A program made the translations under genes and the position numbers. This document shows, one piece after another, positions 21,751 to 33,037 of a stretch of 64,000 bases of DNA; position 1 is the stretch's first letter; each line of letters opens with the position of its first letter. This DNA is from Triticum aestivum (taxonomy: Eukaryota > Streptophyta > Magnoliopsida > Poales > Poaceae). The stretch covers positions 850,358,896 to 850,422,895 of the forward strand of contig NC_057801.1 in the NCBI RefSeq assembly GCF_018294505.1, given 5' to 3'. Below the pieces are notes generated by a model that saw nothing but the letters and a program-made list of their open reading frames with translations, was not told the DNA's origin and ran no database searches.

Positions 21751-22830
21751 TTAGGTGTGAATTCTAATCCCTGCGGCTCTCATGGACAATATCTCAAATT
21801 TCGGTACTCTTCGATTTTTTTTGTGGGACCAAAGAAAAGGTACCTCATCCGGTCTTGCTAGCATATGGCAATGCTTGTCCTTAAAACTTTCAACATACCA
21901 AATCCCACGCTTTTCGTCAAGCTTCACGGTCATGTGCGCTTCGCAGTTGTAGCGTGTCTCGGGTCTGAGCCTACGGGTGCGTCCTTCCTCGGTTAGCAAC
22001 TTGATGTCACGTTTCCCTTCTCTGGAACAAAGAAATCGCCTGTAACGCATACGATGTGACTAAGTTTTTCTATACCTGACCTTATCCTTTCTAATGCTGA
22101 AACTAGTATCTCTAGCATAGCTGTTGTACAAATCGAAAGCAACATCTTGAGACATAAAAGTAATTTCTATTATCTTCATGCACATATCCCTCTTATCATC
22201 TGCATGGGCAGTATCTTGGACATTCTCTTTCCCCTCATCTTCCGTCACCTACACAATCAAAACATAGCCATGAAATTAGTTTTGTATGGTTTAACATTAC
22301 TCCATACAACACTGATCACATACATACATCACTCATGATGACCGCCGACTGCGACTCCCTAGAGTCAGGTGCATCTAATGATTCATCATCAAGGCATGTC
22401 TCCTCGTCGGATTCACCATAATAGTCATACGCATTGTGAGATCCTAAAATGAGCTAAAAAATACAACACAAATACATAATTAGTTATCATATGAAATTCA
22501 AGGAAAAACTCAATTTGCATGCGAACAAAAAATTCCACTTCCATACCTGACTAATGTAATCTTCATTCGAGACCTCAGAGTTGTTTTCTTGACCATCATC
22601 ATGCTCATCCATCTATAAATTTTCAACACAAAAATATAATGTTGTCGAGTGCCACCAAAAAATTGTAACATGATAATGCCACTCACATTAAGATCTTCCC
22701 CTTCGTTCCCATTCTCTGACCAATCTCCGTGATCTGAATTTTCATCATCTGACCAATCATCTATCCAGTCTTTCAGCACTTGTCCAAACTCCATATCTAC
22801 CATGATATCAGTTAACTCATTGTACGCCAT
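21751..22830 (-). pseudogene. FAR1/FHY3-type gene, N-terminal part only (copy 1)
   Basis: Minus-strand exons can be traced. Exon 1 (22830-22687) is an acidic N-terminus ending at GTGAGT. Exon 2 (22612-22547) starts MDEHDDGQEN and ends at GTATGG. An acidic block lies below 22443. An exon from 22248 to 22076 contains FMSQDVAFDLYNSYARD and FSIRKDK. A final exon from 22039 contains RRFLCSREGKRD, CEAHMTVKLDEKRGIWYV and PDEVPFLWSH. Together the last two form the WRKY-like FAR1 DNA-binding domain of phytochrome-A signalling factors, which derive from MULE transposases. The MULE and SWIM domains are missing: the frame stops at 21751, where a LINE fragment begins. The intron between the last two exons would be only 36 bp. 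Confidence 0.65.
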
Positions 22831-23699
22831 TTCCTACAATAAATAGTAAGTATCATCACATGTGCAAACAATATCAATAATGAAATAGAGAACACCACGA
22901 ACGTAAGTAAACTACTCCAACAGAGAGCGTTCAGATCATGCAAACCTAGTAACAAAGATGGCCACGGCACCCGTCATGATCACTTTGGATCGCAAGGAAC
23001 AGCACCACCAAACCTAGATCTATGATTACCTGTGCCGCCTGATACCTAGGTTAGCCGCCGCATCAAATAAGGATACACGTCGTGCACACAGCCGTCGCTA
23101 TGTTAACCCTAGACATAGAACCCAGATCACGAGGACCACCACTACCGGAACAAGATCCAGGATGTCCTGCGCTGCCGGGTAGCTAGGTTAACCACTACCA
23201 TGAAAACGGTGGCAGTTCATTCGATGTTGATGCGATCGAAACAAAAGGGGGACGCGGGATGCGGTACCTGCGAGCACTGGAGATTCACGATGGTGACGCG
23301 CGCACTGTCCGACGAGATCGCCGGTGATGAGATGGCCGGCGCCAATATTTGTAAAGAACCTCAACTAGGGTACTGCGTGAATTATGGAGATGCCTGAATG
23401 ATTGGATTCGTCAGGTCGTACGTGGTCGTGGGGTCGTATGATGTTTTTGGGGGGGGGGGAGGAGAGGGTATTATACATATATGGTCTAGGTTATACGTGT
23501 TAGACAGGGCTTGGATCTGGGCTACGACGGGCCAGGGAAAAAGTAAACTCACGAGGGACAAGGATACCCCTGGGAAACTGAGTTAGGGGGGAGAGCACTG
23601 AAGCAACGGTCCTGGAACATTGTAATGACGGGCAACACCGTTGGCCTCAATGACATGTAGGTCTCGGAGCCGTCAATTGAGAGGCTTGGAGACATGTAA
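22831..23699. other. Upstream region of the FAR1-like fragment; no supported gene
   Basis: This may include 5' leader and promoter of the FAR1-like fragment. Short frames (for example 23200-23397 on the plus strand) have no recognised domain. A G-run at about 23451-23460 differs in length between the two duplication copies. Confidence 0.3.
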
Positions 23700-25172
23700 T
23701 GAGCTTCTTTGGGTGTTGCTTTGCTGGAATTTTGTCTATTTTGGACCAGCCCAATAGCAGTTTCAGAAATTCCTAATAAATCCTAGAGGCCCACGCAGCC
23801 CATTCGTGCAAGGCAAGAGGTGGAACTAAAGTTTAGTCTCACATTGCTAGTTTAGAGGGAGTTGGACCTTTTTACAAGGGAGGTTCTTTCCCCACATGTA
23901 TGAGCATGAGAACAAGAGGGACATCCACGCGTGCTCCTCCGCCACCGCCCGCCTCGGCATGATGCGCCGCGGGTTGCGGGAATGAGCCGATGTCTAAATT
24001 TTTGCCACGCACGACATGTTTACAAAAGGTCACACGGAAGCTGAAAAGTTTTTGCGATAGTGGAGTTTGAATGCGAACGGTGCAGCCCTTCGGCTGCTGG
24101 CTGTTCGCTTCATCTTAGTCTCTTTGTTTCACCTTCCGTCGTTGCCCTCTCGCCTCCTTCTCTTGCGCCTATAAAAGGGAGGTCGCTCCTCTCAGAGAGA
24201 CGTACCAGAACTCATTCTTCCTCTCGCCACGGGTTCCTTAACACTGTGCTGCTGCTATGATCTTCCTCATCCCGGCTTGCGGCGTGCACTGCAGGTCGGG
24301 ACAGTAGGCCTCCGAAACCGCACCTCTTTGAGTCCTGTACGGGACAAGAGTGACAAGGTTTTTGGGGAGCGCTCTGCGCGACTACTTACTTCTTCGTCAC
24401 GGAAGCTGCGGACTCCGACGACTACTTCCCCGACGTCGACAACCTCCTCGATGACATGGCTACCGAGGACACCGACCCGAAGTCCAGTGCTACTGTTGCT
24501 GCTACTATCCCGTACTTGTTCTTGTTTTTTCTGTTAGAGGTTCTGCCACAGTTCCTTGTTCTAGTCTTTGCCCTAGACATGATAGGTTCTACTTCATATA
24601 TGCAACTTGGTCTACTGTCTACTCTAGAGATGTTTGGTTCTAGTTTATATTTGCAGATGTTATTTGCCTTCTCTCTATCAGATCGCATGACTTGCTTTAT
24701 CTCTGCTATTTTAGTCATGCTTTATCTAGTATTTCCGTTAATAAAATCATATGGTAAATTGCTCATATTTCCAACAATTCAAAAACCTTATGATAGGCAA
24801 TTTACTCCAAGTGGTTTTGCTGCTTCCATGAGACCTCCTATGTTTGAGGGTATCCACTATAAGAGATGGCGAGTGAGAGTTGTCTTATGGTTTCAAACCA
24901 TGAGTTGCTATGACACAACTCTTGGCAAACCTGAAGGAGAGCAAGATGCTCAACATGCACAAGCTTTTCAGAAAATGGATACCTTGTTTAAGGCTGCCCT
25001 CTTGAGTGTTCTTGGTGAGAACATAGTTGATGCTTATGCGTCAATTGATAATGGAAAAGATATGTGGGACGCACTCCGGGCCAAGTTTGGGGTCTCGGAT
25101 GCTGGCACTGAGCTGTATATCATGCTAAATTTTTGTTCAACTAAATCACAAAATAACCAAGGATCGAACTAA
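23700..25172 (+). mobile_element. Copia retrotransposon 5' fragment with partial gag (copy 1)
   Basis: A promoter-like TATAAAAG (24170-24177) precedes a leader and a gag region. The recognisable gag part (24829-25125) reads MRPPMFEGIHYKRWRVRV and later DAYASIDNGKDMWDALRAKF, typical of the UBN2-type gag of Ty1-copia elements. The Phe/Leu-rich stretch before it (24500-24770) looks like leader or intron sequence that happens to be open. An extra T at about 24360 breaks the upstream frame in this copy but not in copy 2. No protease, integrase or reverse transcriptase follows, so it is a truncated relic. The left boundary is approximate. Confidence 0.6.
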
Positions 25173-26042
25173 AATTGGTAAGGGCAGTAAAAGTGATGGT
25201 GATACGATCCCGGGGCATCTCCCCCAAGCATGGTGCTCACGAAACTAATACTCGAATTCCACATGCATGTCTCCGGGTTGAGGTAGTGGGTGTTCCTCTT
25301 CCTCAGAGCTATCATCCTTTGTTTCATTCATGTTGGCGTCTTTCTCCTCATCCGTGGTCCAACCATAATTGTCCACCTCTCCATAGACCTTAGACTTTGC
25401 AATATAGTCAGCAACATAGTTCTCCCCTCTGAATATTGAGACGACATATTTTCAGATCTGTTAGGAAAACAACATGAAACAAGAATAGAGGATTTTTCCG
25501 CGACACTAGGGAGCCGCCTGTGAGCCAAGGAGCGCCACAGCCGTTAGCCGCTGTCACCGCCGGAAGGTAGTACCACGGCCACAGACCCACGCGGATGAAG
25601 CCGGTGCCTCCTGCCAGCTATACCTGGCCGTCAAAGCGCGGGAGCGCATGACCACATTGCTGCTTGGAGCACCGTCGTACCTGCGCACTGCCGCCGCCCA
25701 CGTGTCGTTGCGCCGCAGCGCCCAGCACCAGCGCCGCCTCCCGCTCCGAGAGGAGGCCTGCACCACCCCACCTTGTGGGAGACCACCAGCGCCCCGCCGC
25801 CTCTGGCGCCGACCGGGCTTTCCCCGTCCGCGCCCTTTAGCAGCGACGAAGCAGGAGAAGGGGGGAGGGAGGGCTTGGAGGCGGCGCTGTCGGAGGCCCT
25901 CCCCATCACCTTGTGGGGGCGGCGTGGGAAGGGAGTGGGGAAAGCACTGTCGACGGATCTCCAATTCACCACCATTTTCAGTGACTTAGGTGAGTAATAT
26001 GTGTTGTTGAAGTTAATAGCTTGCTACATTGCTTTCAGGTCA
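25173..26042. other. Unassigned sequence left of CACTA (copy 1)
   Basis: A minus-strand frame of about 65 codons ends at 25245 with an acidic tail (DDSSEEEEHPLPQPGDMHVE) and may be the C-terminus of a lost gene. From 25560 the sequence is GC-rich and open in several frames on both strands, without a recognised domain. I cannot assign a function. Confidence 0.3.
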
Positions 26043-26290
26043 CACTGGTAGAAAAAGAGGCTTCCGTCCAGCCCCATTAGTCGCGAAACTGTAGGAACCG
26101 CGACTAATGAAGTCTTTAGTCGCGGTTCGGCAGACGAACCGCGACCAAAGGCCTGGGCCCAGGGCGCTCGGTGGCCAGCTGGTGCACGTGAGGGGCTTTA
26201 GTCGCGGTTGGCCAGGCCAACCGCGACTAAAGGTGCGCAAAGGCCTTTAGTCGCGGTTGTCCAGGCCAACCGCGACTAAAGCTCCTCCCC

Positions 26291-26298
26291 TATATATA
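26291..26298 (+). promoter_or_regulatory. TATA box of CACTA transposase (copy 1)
   Basis: TATATATA lies about 20 bp after the last subterminal palindrome and about 340 bp before the coding start, the same as in copy 2. Confidence 0.5.
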
Positions 26299-26639
26299 CC
26301 AGTTCAGCACACTCACTTAGCCATTTGGTGCCACTTCTCTTCACAAGCTTCACAAGGGGGTGTAGGTTTGCTTTTGGTTCCTCTTATGCACACAAGGTGT
26401 TTGATGAAATACCCTAAGAGGGTGAAACAAACATGATATGAAGTGTTGGAGCCACACTTGAGGTTCCTCATTTATTTTTTCCTCCTCGATCGCGGTTAGC
26501 AACTTGAACCTTTCATGCATGTGTGTCATTGATAAAATATGCATGTGTGCAGTTCATTGTTTAATTTATATTGTTTGTAGCTAGTTAGTTTAACAAATGC
26601 ATGATGGTTAATTATATATTTTATATTATAATAATGCAG

Positions 26640-29097
26640 ATGAATCGGCAATGGATGTACGGTAACCGACTCTCCGGCGAGTTCACTACGGGTTTGAAAG
26701 ATTTCCTCGTAGTGGCTAATGCGAACAAGCAGGGGGGTTTTGTTATCTGTCCATGTGTTATCTGTAAGAATCAGAAGGGTTACTCTTCCTCAAGAGATGT
26801 TCACATGCATCTGCTTCGGCACCTAAGGCCATTAGTTGGTTGTGCATGGCACCTGGCCCGTGACTCTATGCATCTACAACCTTCCTCCTTGGTTGTGCAT
26901 GAAGCGGAAGTTCATTATGATGCCAGTGCTCATCCAAGGTCCGAAGCAACCCGGCAACGACATCGATGTGTACCTAAGGCCATTAGTTGATGAACTTTTA
27001 CAGCTGTGGGGTGGTGTCCGTGTGTGGGATGAGCACAAACAAGAGGAATTTGACCTACGAGCGTTGCTTTTCGTAACCATCAACGATTGGCCTGCTCTTA
27101 GTAACCTTTCGGGACTGTCAAATAAGGGATACAATGCATGCACGCACTGCTTACATGAGACTGAAAGTGTACATTTGCCAAATTGTAAGAAGAACGTGTA
27201 CCTTGGGCATCGTCGATTTCTTCCGAAAATTCATCCAGTAAGAAAGAAAGGCAACAATTACAACGGCAAGGCAGATCACCGGCCGAAGCCTGCGGAACGC
27301 ACTGGTGCTGAGGTATTTGATATGGTCAAGGATTTGAAAGTCATCTTTGGAAAGGGTCCTGGCGGACAATCAGTTCCGAAGGGAGCTGACGGGCACGCAG
27401 CCATGTGGAAGAAGAAATCTATATTCTGGGAGCTAGAATATTGGAAAGTCCTAGATGTCCGCTCTGCAATCGACGTGATGCACGTTACGAAGAATATTTG
27501 CGTGAACCTCCTAAGCTTCTTGGGCGTGTATGGGAAGACAAATGATACAAAGGAAGCACGGCAGGACCAGCAACGTTTGAAAGACCCTGATGACCGGCAT
27601 CCGGAATGGTTTCAAGGTCGTGCCAGCTACGCTCTGACCAAAGAAGAGAAGGTCATCTTTTTTGAATGCCTGAGCAGTATGAAGGTCCCGTCTGGATTCT
27701 CGTCCAATATAAAGGGAATAATAAACATGGCGGAGAAAAAGTTCCAAAACCTGAAGTCTCACGACTGCCACGTGATTATGACGCAATTGCTTCCGATTGC
27801 TTTGAGGGGGCTCCTGCCGGAAAATGTTCGAGTAGCCATTGTGAAGCTATGTGCATTCCTCAATGCAATCTCTCAGAAGGTAATCAATCCAGAAGTTCTA
27901 CCACGGTTACAGAATGATGTGATCCAATGTCTTGTCAGTTTCGAGTTGGTGTTCCCGCCATCCTTCTTCAATATTATGACGCACCTCCTGGTTCACCTAG
28001 TCGAAGAGATTTTCGTTCTCGGTCCTGTATTTCTACACAATATGTTCCCCTTCGAGAGGTTCATGGGAGTATTAAAGAAATATGTTCGTAACCGTGCTAG
28101 GCCAGAAGGAAGCATCGCCAAGGGCTATGGAAATGAGGAGGTAATTGAGTTTTGTGTTGACTTTGTTCCTGACCTTAAGCCGATTGGTCTTCCTCGATCG
28201 CGGCACGAGGGGAGACTAAGTGGAAAAGGCACGATCGGAAGCAAATCAACGATATGTATGGACGGCCATTCTCTGACTGAAGCACACCACACTGTACTGA
28301 CCAATTCCAGCTTGGTGGCTCCGTACTTTGAGAAACACAAGAATATTTTACGCTCGGACAACCCGGGGAAGCCTGAATCCTGGATTAGGAAGGCACACAT
28401 GGAGACTTTCGGCAGTTGGTTGAAAAAACATTTAATGAATGACAATGATGTTGTAGATCAGCTGTACATGTTGGCCAAGACACCATCTTCGACTATAACG
28501 ACTTTCCAAGGGTACGAGATAAATGGGAATACATTTTACACGATCGCCCAAGATAAAAAGAGCACCAACCAAAACAGTGGTGTCCGCTTTGATGCAGCAA
28601 CCGAGAATGGGCAAAAGGTCACATATTATGGTTACATAGAGGAGATATGGGAACTTGACTATGGACCCTCCTTTAAGGTCCCTTTGTTCCGGTGCAAATG
28701 GTTCAAGCTAACAGGAGGTGGGGTAAAGGTGGACCAGCAATACGGAATGACAATGGTGGATTTCAACAATCTTGGTTACCTTGACGAACCATTCGTCCTA
28801 GCGAAAGATGTCGCTCAGGTTTTCTATGTGAAGGACATGAGTAGCAAACCGAGGAAACGGAAAGATAAGAAAACGATCAGTGCATCATGCGATGATCCAA
28901 AGCGCCACATTGTTCTTTCAGGGAAAAGAAACATCGTGGGAGTGGAGGACAAGACAGACATGTCAGAAGATTATAATATGTTTGCTGAAATTCCGCCCTT
29001 CAAAGTGAACACCGACCCAAGCATTAAGTTAAATGATGAGGATGCTCCATGGATACGGCACAATCGTAAGCAAGCAGGGACACAAGGGAAGAAATAA
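26640..29097 (+). pseudogene. CACTA TNP2-type transposase with internal deletion (copy 1)
   Basis: The first 60 codons (MNRQWMYGNRLSGEF...) match the intact copy. At 26821 about 890 bp is replaced by about 28 bp of filler, removing residues around 61-358. The net loss of 863 bp is not a multiple of three, so the downstream part (from WPVTLCIYNLPPWLC to the end at 29097) is out of frame with the start. The removed part includes the STDGMNPFG segment that carries a conserved Asp of the catalytic domain. The remaining C-terminal part differs from copy 2 at only a few residues (for example NNYNGK versus KHYNGK, and GRKST versus GSKST). Confidence 0.9.
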
Positions 29098-29211
29098 TGT
29101 GTAATAATTTATTGTATCAAACCTTTTGTCAAACCTTCAAGGGGTTTTAAAATGAATTAGTTTTATTTTTCTGATTTTTTTGATATATAATTGTATTTTT
29201 AAGATTTGAAA

Positions 29212-29458
29212 ATGAAGAAAAAAACAGAAGAAAAAAACAGAAGAAAAAAGCAAACAGAAGAAAAACATAAGAAAAAAGGAAAAACAGAAGAAAAAACAGA
29301 AGAAAAAAGGAAAAAGGAAAAAGGAAGAAAAAACAGAAGAAAAAGGAAGAAAAAACAGAAGAAAAAAGGAAAAACAGAAGAAAAAAACAAACAGAAGAAA
29401 AACATAAGAAAAAAACAGAAGAAAAAAGGAAAAAGGAAAAAAGGAAGAAAAAAAGAAA
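29212..29458 (+). repeat. Purine-only GAAGAAAAA repeat tract (copy 1)
   Basis: About 250 bp are almost purely purine on the plus strand, built of irregular (ACAGAAGAAAAA)n and (GGAAAAAGGA)n units. The only C bases are those of the ACAG units. The matching tract in copy 2 is 23 bp longer. Long Phe/Ser-rich minus-strand frames here are an artefact of the composition. Confidence 0.9.
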
Positions 29459-29886
29459 ATATACCACCTACTGGGCCACCACGGCCTGAATACGACTAGA
29501 AACCCATTAAAGGGCCAGGATTCAGGCCCGCAGAAGGCCCAATAGGCCCACAGGCACACAGTGACAGAATAGGCCCGTAAGCCTGCATTTGAGAGGAGCT
29601 CGAAGTGGTAAGCGCAGCCGCGCTTATAAACCACTGTCGAAGCCTCTCGGCTAGCGAGGTGGGACTAAACATCCCACCGCACCGCGCCAGTTCTAGCACA
29701 GCCCTTTAGTCGCGGTTGGGGAGGCGGACCGCGACTAAAGGATACCTTTAGTCGCGGTTGGGGTGGCGGGCCGCGACTAAAGGGTCTTTCTGCGCGGGAA
29801 CGGAGGCGGCGCCAAAACCCTTTAGTCGCGGTTGGGGAGGCGGTTTTGCAGTTTTGCCACTTCCCATTCTGCTCTCTCTCGACGCC

Positions 29887-31429
29887 CGTCCGTTTTGGTT
29901 GTACTTGGATTTCGCACATTCGCAAATGGTTGGGGAAAAAATCCTTCATGGACAGGGTCTCATGCCATTAGAAACAAGTCGCTCAAGAAAGTTATAGGTG
30001 ATGATCGTTGTCAAGGGAAATAGGAACTCAATATGAACATAACCATTTGCAAACGGTTGAGGAAAAAATATCTCAAATAGTTCGTTTAATTTCTGGTCTG
30101 CAATTGGTGTCGAGTCGTGTTGGTTGTTCCGAGTGACCGCAGGATTTGTGCCCATCATATTCGGTGTATGACGCCCAAGTGACCCAAGGATTTGTGTTTG
30201 GTTTCTCTGTTTAGATACCCCGTGGGGCTGGTGAATATGAAAATCCGCAGCCTTGGCATTGGTTGTTGTGTCCATGTCAACGGTTTATGAGTTCTTTCTT
30301 AATTACCAGGTTCATCAACGCACAAACAGAAGCATGAACATGTTGGTAGTCGCGTTCGTATGGTGTTGGTAATAGGTGGTCCTGGCAAAATTCATACAGA
30401 AGGGGCAGTTCATCGAGTGCCATCGGGGGTTCGTCCCAACAACACAAGCGAATCCGACAAGGCAAACATGAGACGCAATATGAGCGTAATTATCTGCAAA
30501 AACAGTTTAGAAAAAAAAATCATATACTTGGCTCACATACGGGAACTATATCCGAGAGCTACCGATATAACAACTATGCTTGAATAGAAGTGGCAATGCA
30601 AATATGAATATAGACTCACAATAATGGGGGTTGTAGTTGGTATCTTCAAACAGTTCACGTAACTTCTATATTTTTTTTGCACATCCGGCTGGACGATTAT
30701 CTGCACAGTGTCTCGGGTACGCATACCCCGGCGAGGTGAATGACCCTGATGGGCCAGCACGTGCCTCGGTAGCGCGAAACAACGAATCAACCACGGAGAG
30801 GATCGACCAGGACTAGTTTGGACGGAGCACATGTAGTTAGAAGTATGACTATAAGAGTTAGAGAACGAATATATTAAATCATGTATGACCTATGCTCTAC
30901 TCTAAGTCTCTCTTTCTTACATGTATTTCTATATATACCCTACACAATGATCAGGGTCAGATGAATAAGAGATGACGGCCGATTCAACAACACACAATCG
31001 CAAAACCCAACTACTTTTTACTCTAGTTTTATCTCTCTCCCTTGTCCGTTCTCTCTCGTTCTTCGTGTTAAATGGCAGCGATCCTCGAGGCTCTAGGGGC
31101 GGGCGAACCGACCTAGGGCAGCCCATAGCTGTCGTGGGTCGAGACGGGTTTCCCGGGCGCGTGGGGTTTCGGGTCCTGAAAAGCACCCGTCGGATTTCTT
31201 GCGTACGCAGTTTCGGAAGGGTTTCCTTCGACGTGAGCTGCGCTGCATCATCCTCAACGTTGGAGGTAAACAGTGACGTGTTCGTGTGCGAACAATAGTG
31301 TCGCTAAGTATACTTTACGACTTTCTTTTGGACGCCACGTGTGGCATCATGACACTCAAGTCCTAAATTGTATCCCAACGCATTTCAACTATGATCAATA
31401 AATAAAGTGTGTTTAGACTAAAAAATCCA
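29887..31429. other. Unassigned sequence right of duplication copy 1
   Basis: A motif like TTGCAAACGGTTGAGGAAAA recurs near 29925, 30045 and 30490. A minus-strand frame (30275-29946) starts MDTTTNAKAADFHIHQPHGV, and another (30465-30277) contains LPLLYEFCQDHLLPTPYERD. Neither is recognised. From about 30838 to 31298 the sequence, with TCTATATATACC and a C/T-rich leader, resembles the LTR-leader region of a Copia-type element, but no partner LTR is visible. Confidence 0.3.
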
Positions 31430-31720
31430 GTATGAACTAGGATTCAGGAAGTAGGAACAGGAAAGAGACTATCATTTAGCTTGTATCCGGAACGGACGAG
31501 CACCCAAACAGACTAGAATCGATACAGAGGCATATGCTCCTTTTCTATGACCTGCGATTCATTATATATCCGCCGGGGGCGGGGCGGCCGTAAGGACACA
31601 CAGATCGCTCCGTGGCAGCCGTCATGGAGGAAAGAATCACGAGGGCGTCCGTGGCCATGGCAGTCTAGGACGACATGGTCCTGGAGATCCTCGCGTGCCC
31701 AAATGACGGCGCCACCCCAC
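31430..31720 (+). pseudogene. Decayed F-box gene relic related to the 18.5 and 43.2 kb genes
   Basis: The plus strand resembles the minus-strand promoter and start of the F-box gene at 18861. Shared features in order are GGAAAGAGACTATCA, GGCATATGCT, TTATATATCC, GGCGGCCGTAAG and then ATGGAGG at 31624. The coding part begins MEERITRASVAMAV, meets a stop, and continues DDMVLEILACPNDGAT, which is the start of an F-box. Only about 30 codons remain before a CT microsatellite. It is older than the two near-identical copies and lies in the opposite orientation. Confidence 0.65.
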
Positions 31721-31723
31721 CCA

Positions 31724-31727
<4 letters not shown>

Positions 31728-31761
<34 letters not shown>
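31728..31761 (+). repeat. (TC)n microsatellite
   Basis: About 17 uninterrupted TC repeats follow the F-box relic directly. Confidence 0.95.
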
Positions 31762-31769
<8 letters not shown>

Positions 31770-32879
31770 TCTTAACTAAATTTAGTTTAACTCAGCGTCA
31801 CCCTCTTTTTCTTTTCAACCCATATATTTAAATTTTCTATATCTTTATCTTTACCTAATATTAAAGGCCGGAACCTTTCATATCTCTCCATACGTCATCC
31901 TTTTATATCCTTTGATTTTATGTTAGTCACAAAGATTGACCGATGAGATTTAAAATAAATCTACCGATCTGAGCCGTATGTGATTCGCACTTCAGTTGTT
32001 TGCTTTCCTCTATCGTAGAGATGAGATACGATCCCTCGCCATTGGGCCATGATAGGCCTCCAACGCAGCTCACGCGTCTTCTTATATCAACCCGTGGTCC
32101 CTTGGTTGAACCCGCGGTCACCTGTCCTCCCGAGCCCCCCATCTCTCGTTTCCTCATCTCTCTCCCGAACTAGGGTTTGGCGCTGCCGCCGCCGTCTACC
32201 TGGTCGACAGCGAGCTCCCGCGTCTCCACTGGCATCAACCAGACCCGTCTCCCTATCACTCCACCGGAGCTTGACCCCGCCACCCTCTCCCTATCTCTTC
32301 ATGGGAGCTCGGCCACAACGAACGAACGACGAAGAACACTGGTGCTATCGAACGCCTTCACTAGTCGTGCTGGAGGCCCTCGCAGCCGCAATGATCCGAG
32401 ACCTCGCTGCATGACGAGCCCGAGTATGAGGCCGCGAGCATATGCATTAACGGACGCCACTGTCGACTGCTTCTCCAATCTCCGCCATGACCTTTCATCC
32501 CGGTCACCAAGTTTTCCATCTCGGTGGCCGCCGCTCCCGAGCACAATGCTGCGAAGGTCGAGCCCTGACGGCCGAGGACAAGGGCGAGCTTTGATTTTTG
32601 TTGATGCGCAGTGAGTTGCTCGGCCGCCGCCACCCTTAAGAGTTGGTCTGTTGGTGCCTCGTTTCCAACTTATAAATATCTAGGTATAAATTCATGTGTA
32701 TATTTTCAGTCTTGATTCGTGTATTTTGTTGGAATTTTGTTGCGGGCGCTGAGAAAGGGTGAGCCGCTAGATACTCTAGATATGAGGGAGTTGCCGGTTT
32801 GGGTCCTAGGGATTTCGAAATCTGGTGTTTGTCCCTGTTGATTTCCGGGAGATAAACCAATTTCATTGGCATCATTCTA

Positions 32880-33037
32880 CTCCCTCCGTTCCTAAATATT
32901 TGTCTTTCTAGAGATTTCAAATGAATACCACATACGAATGTATATAGACATATTTTAAAGTAGATTCATTCATATTGTTCCGTACGTAGTCACTTGTTGG
33001 AATCTCTAGAAAGACAAGTATTTAGGAACGGAGGGAG
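32880..33037. mobile_element. Stowaway MITE (158 bp), TA target site
   Basis: The ends CTCCCTCCGTTCCTAAATAT and ATTTAGGAACGGAGGGAG are inverted repeats, flanked by TA on both sides (32878-32879, 33038-33039). Internal arms continue the hairpin (TTTCTAGAGATT and AATCTCTAGAAA). It is nested in the Helitron. Confidence 0.93.

Larger units (their letters stand above)
18266..29886 (+). repeat. Large duplication, copy 1 (pairs with 43019-55527)
   Basis: From AGTTTAGACTCTCC onward the sequence matches 43019 onward almost base for base. The offset is 24753, changing to 24757 and then 24756 at small indels in G and T runs near 23450 and 24360. It jumps to 25619 at the deletion in the transposase and to about 25642 after the purine-rich repeats. 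The match stops at CGACGCC inside the CACTA element (29886 versus 55527). Confidence 0.95.
26043..29886 (+). mobile_element. CACTA transposon, 3'-truncated (copy 1)
   Basis: The 5' end CACTGGTAGAAAAAGAGGC, preceded by TCA, is identical in position and sequence to the start of the complete element at 50799. The subterminal TTTAGTCGCGGTT palindromes, TATA box, transposase gene and purine-rich repeats follow in the same order. Homology stops at 29886 within the GC-rich repeat zone. The second gene and the 3' terminal repeat are absent, so this copy cannot transpose. Confidence 0.9.

Noticed and set aside
25990..26038. GTGAGT...TTTCAG pair that could be an intron just left of the CACTA insertion
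   Set aside because: It would be only 49 bp, and neither flanking exon is recognised. Probably chance.
29137..29634. Long minus-strand frame rich in Phe, Ser and Leu that looks like a membrane protein
   Set aside because: It lies on the GAAGAAAAA purine tract; read on the opposite strand such repeats always give Phe/Ser/Leu strings. No start context or domain.
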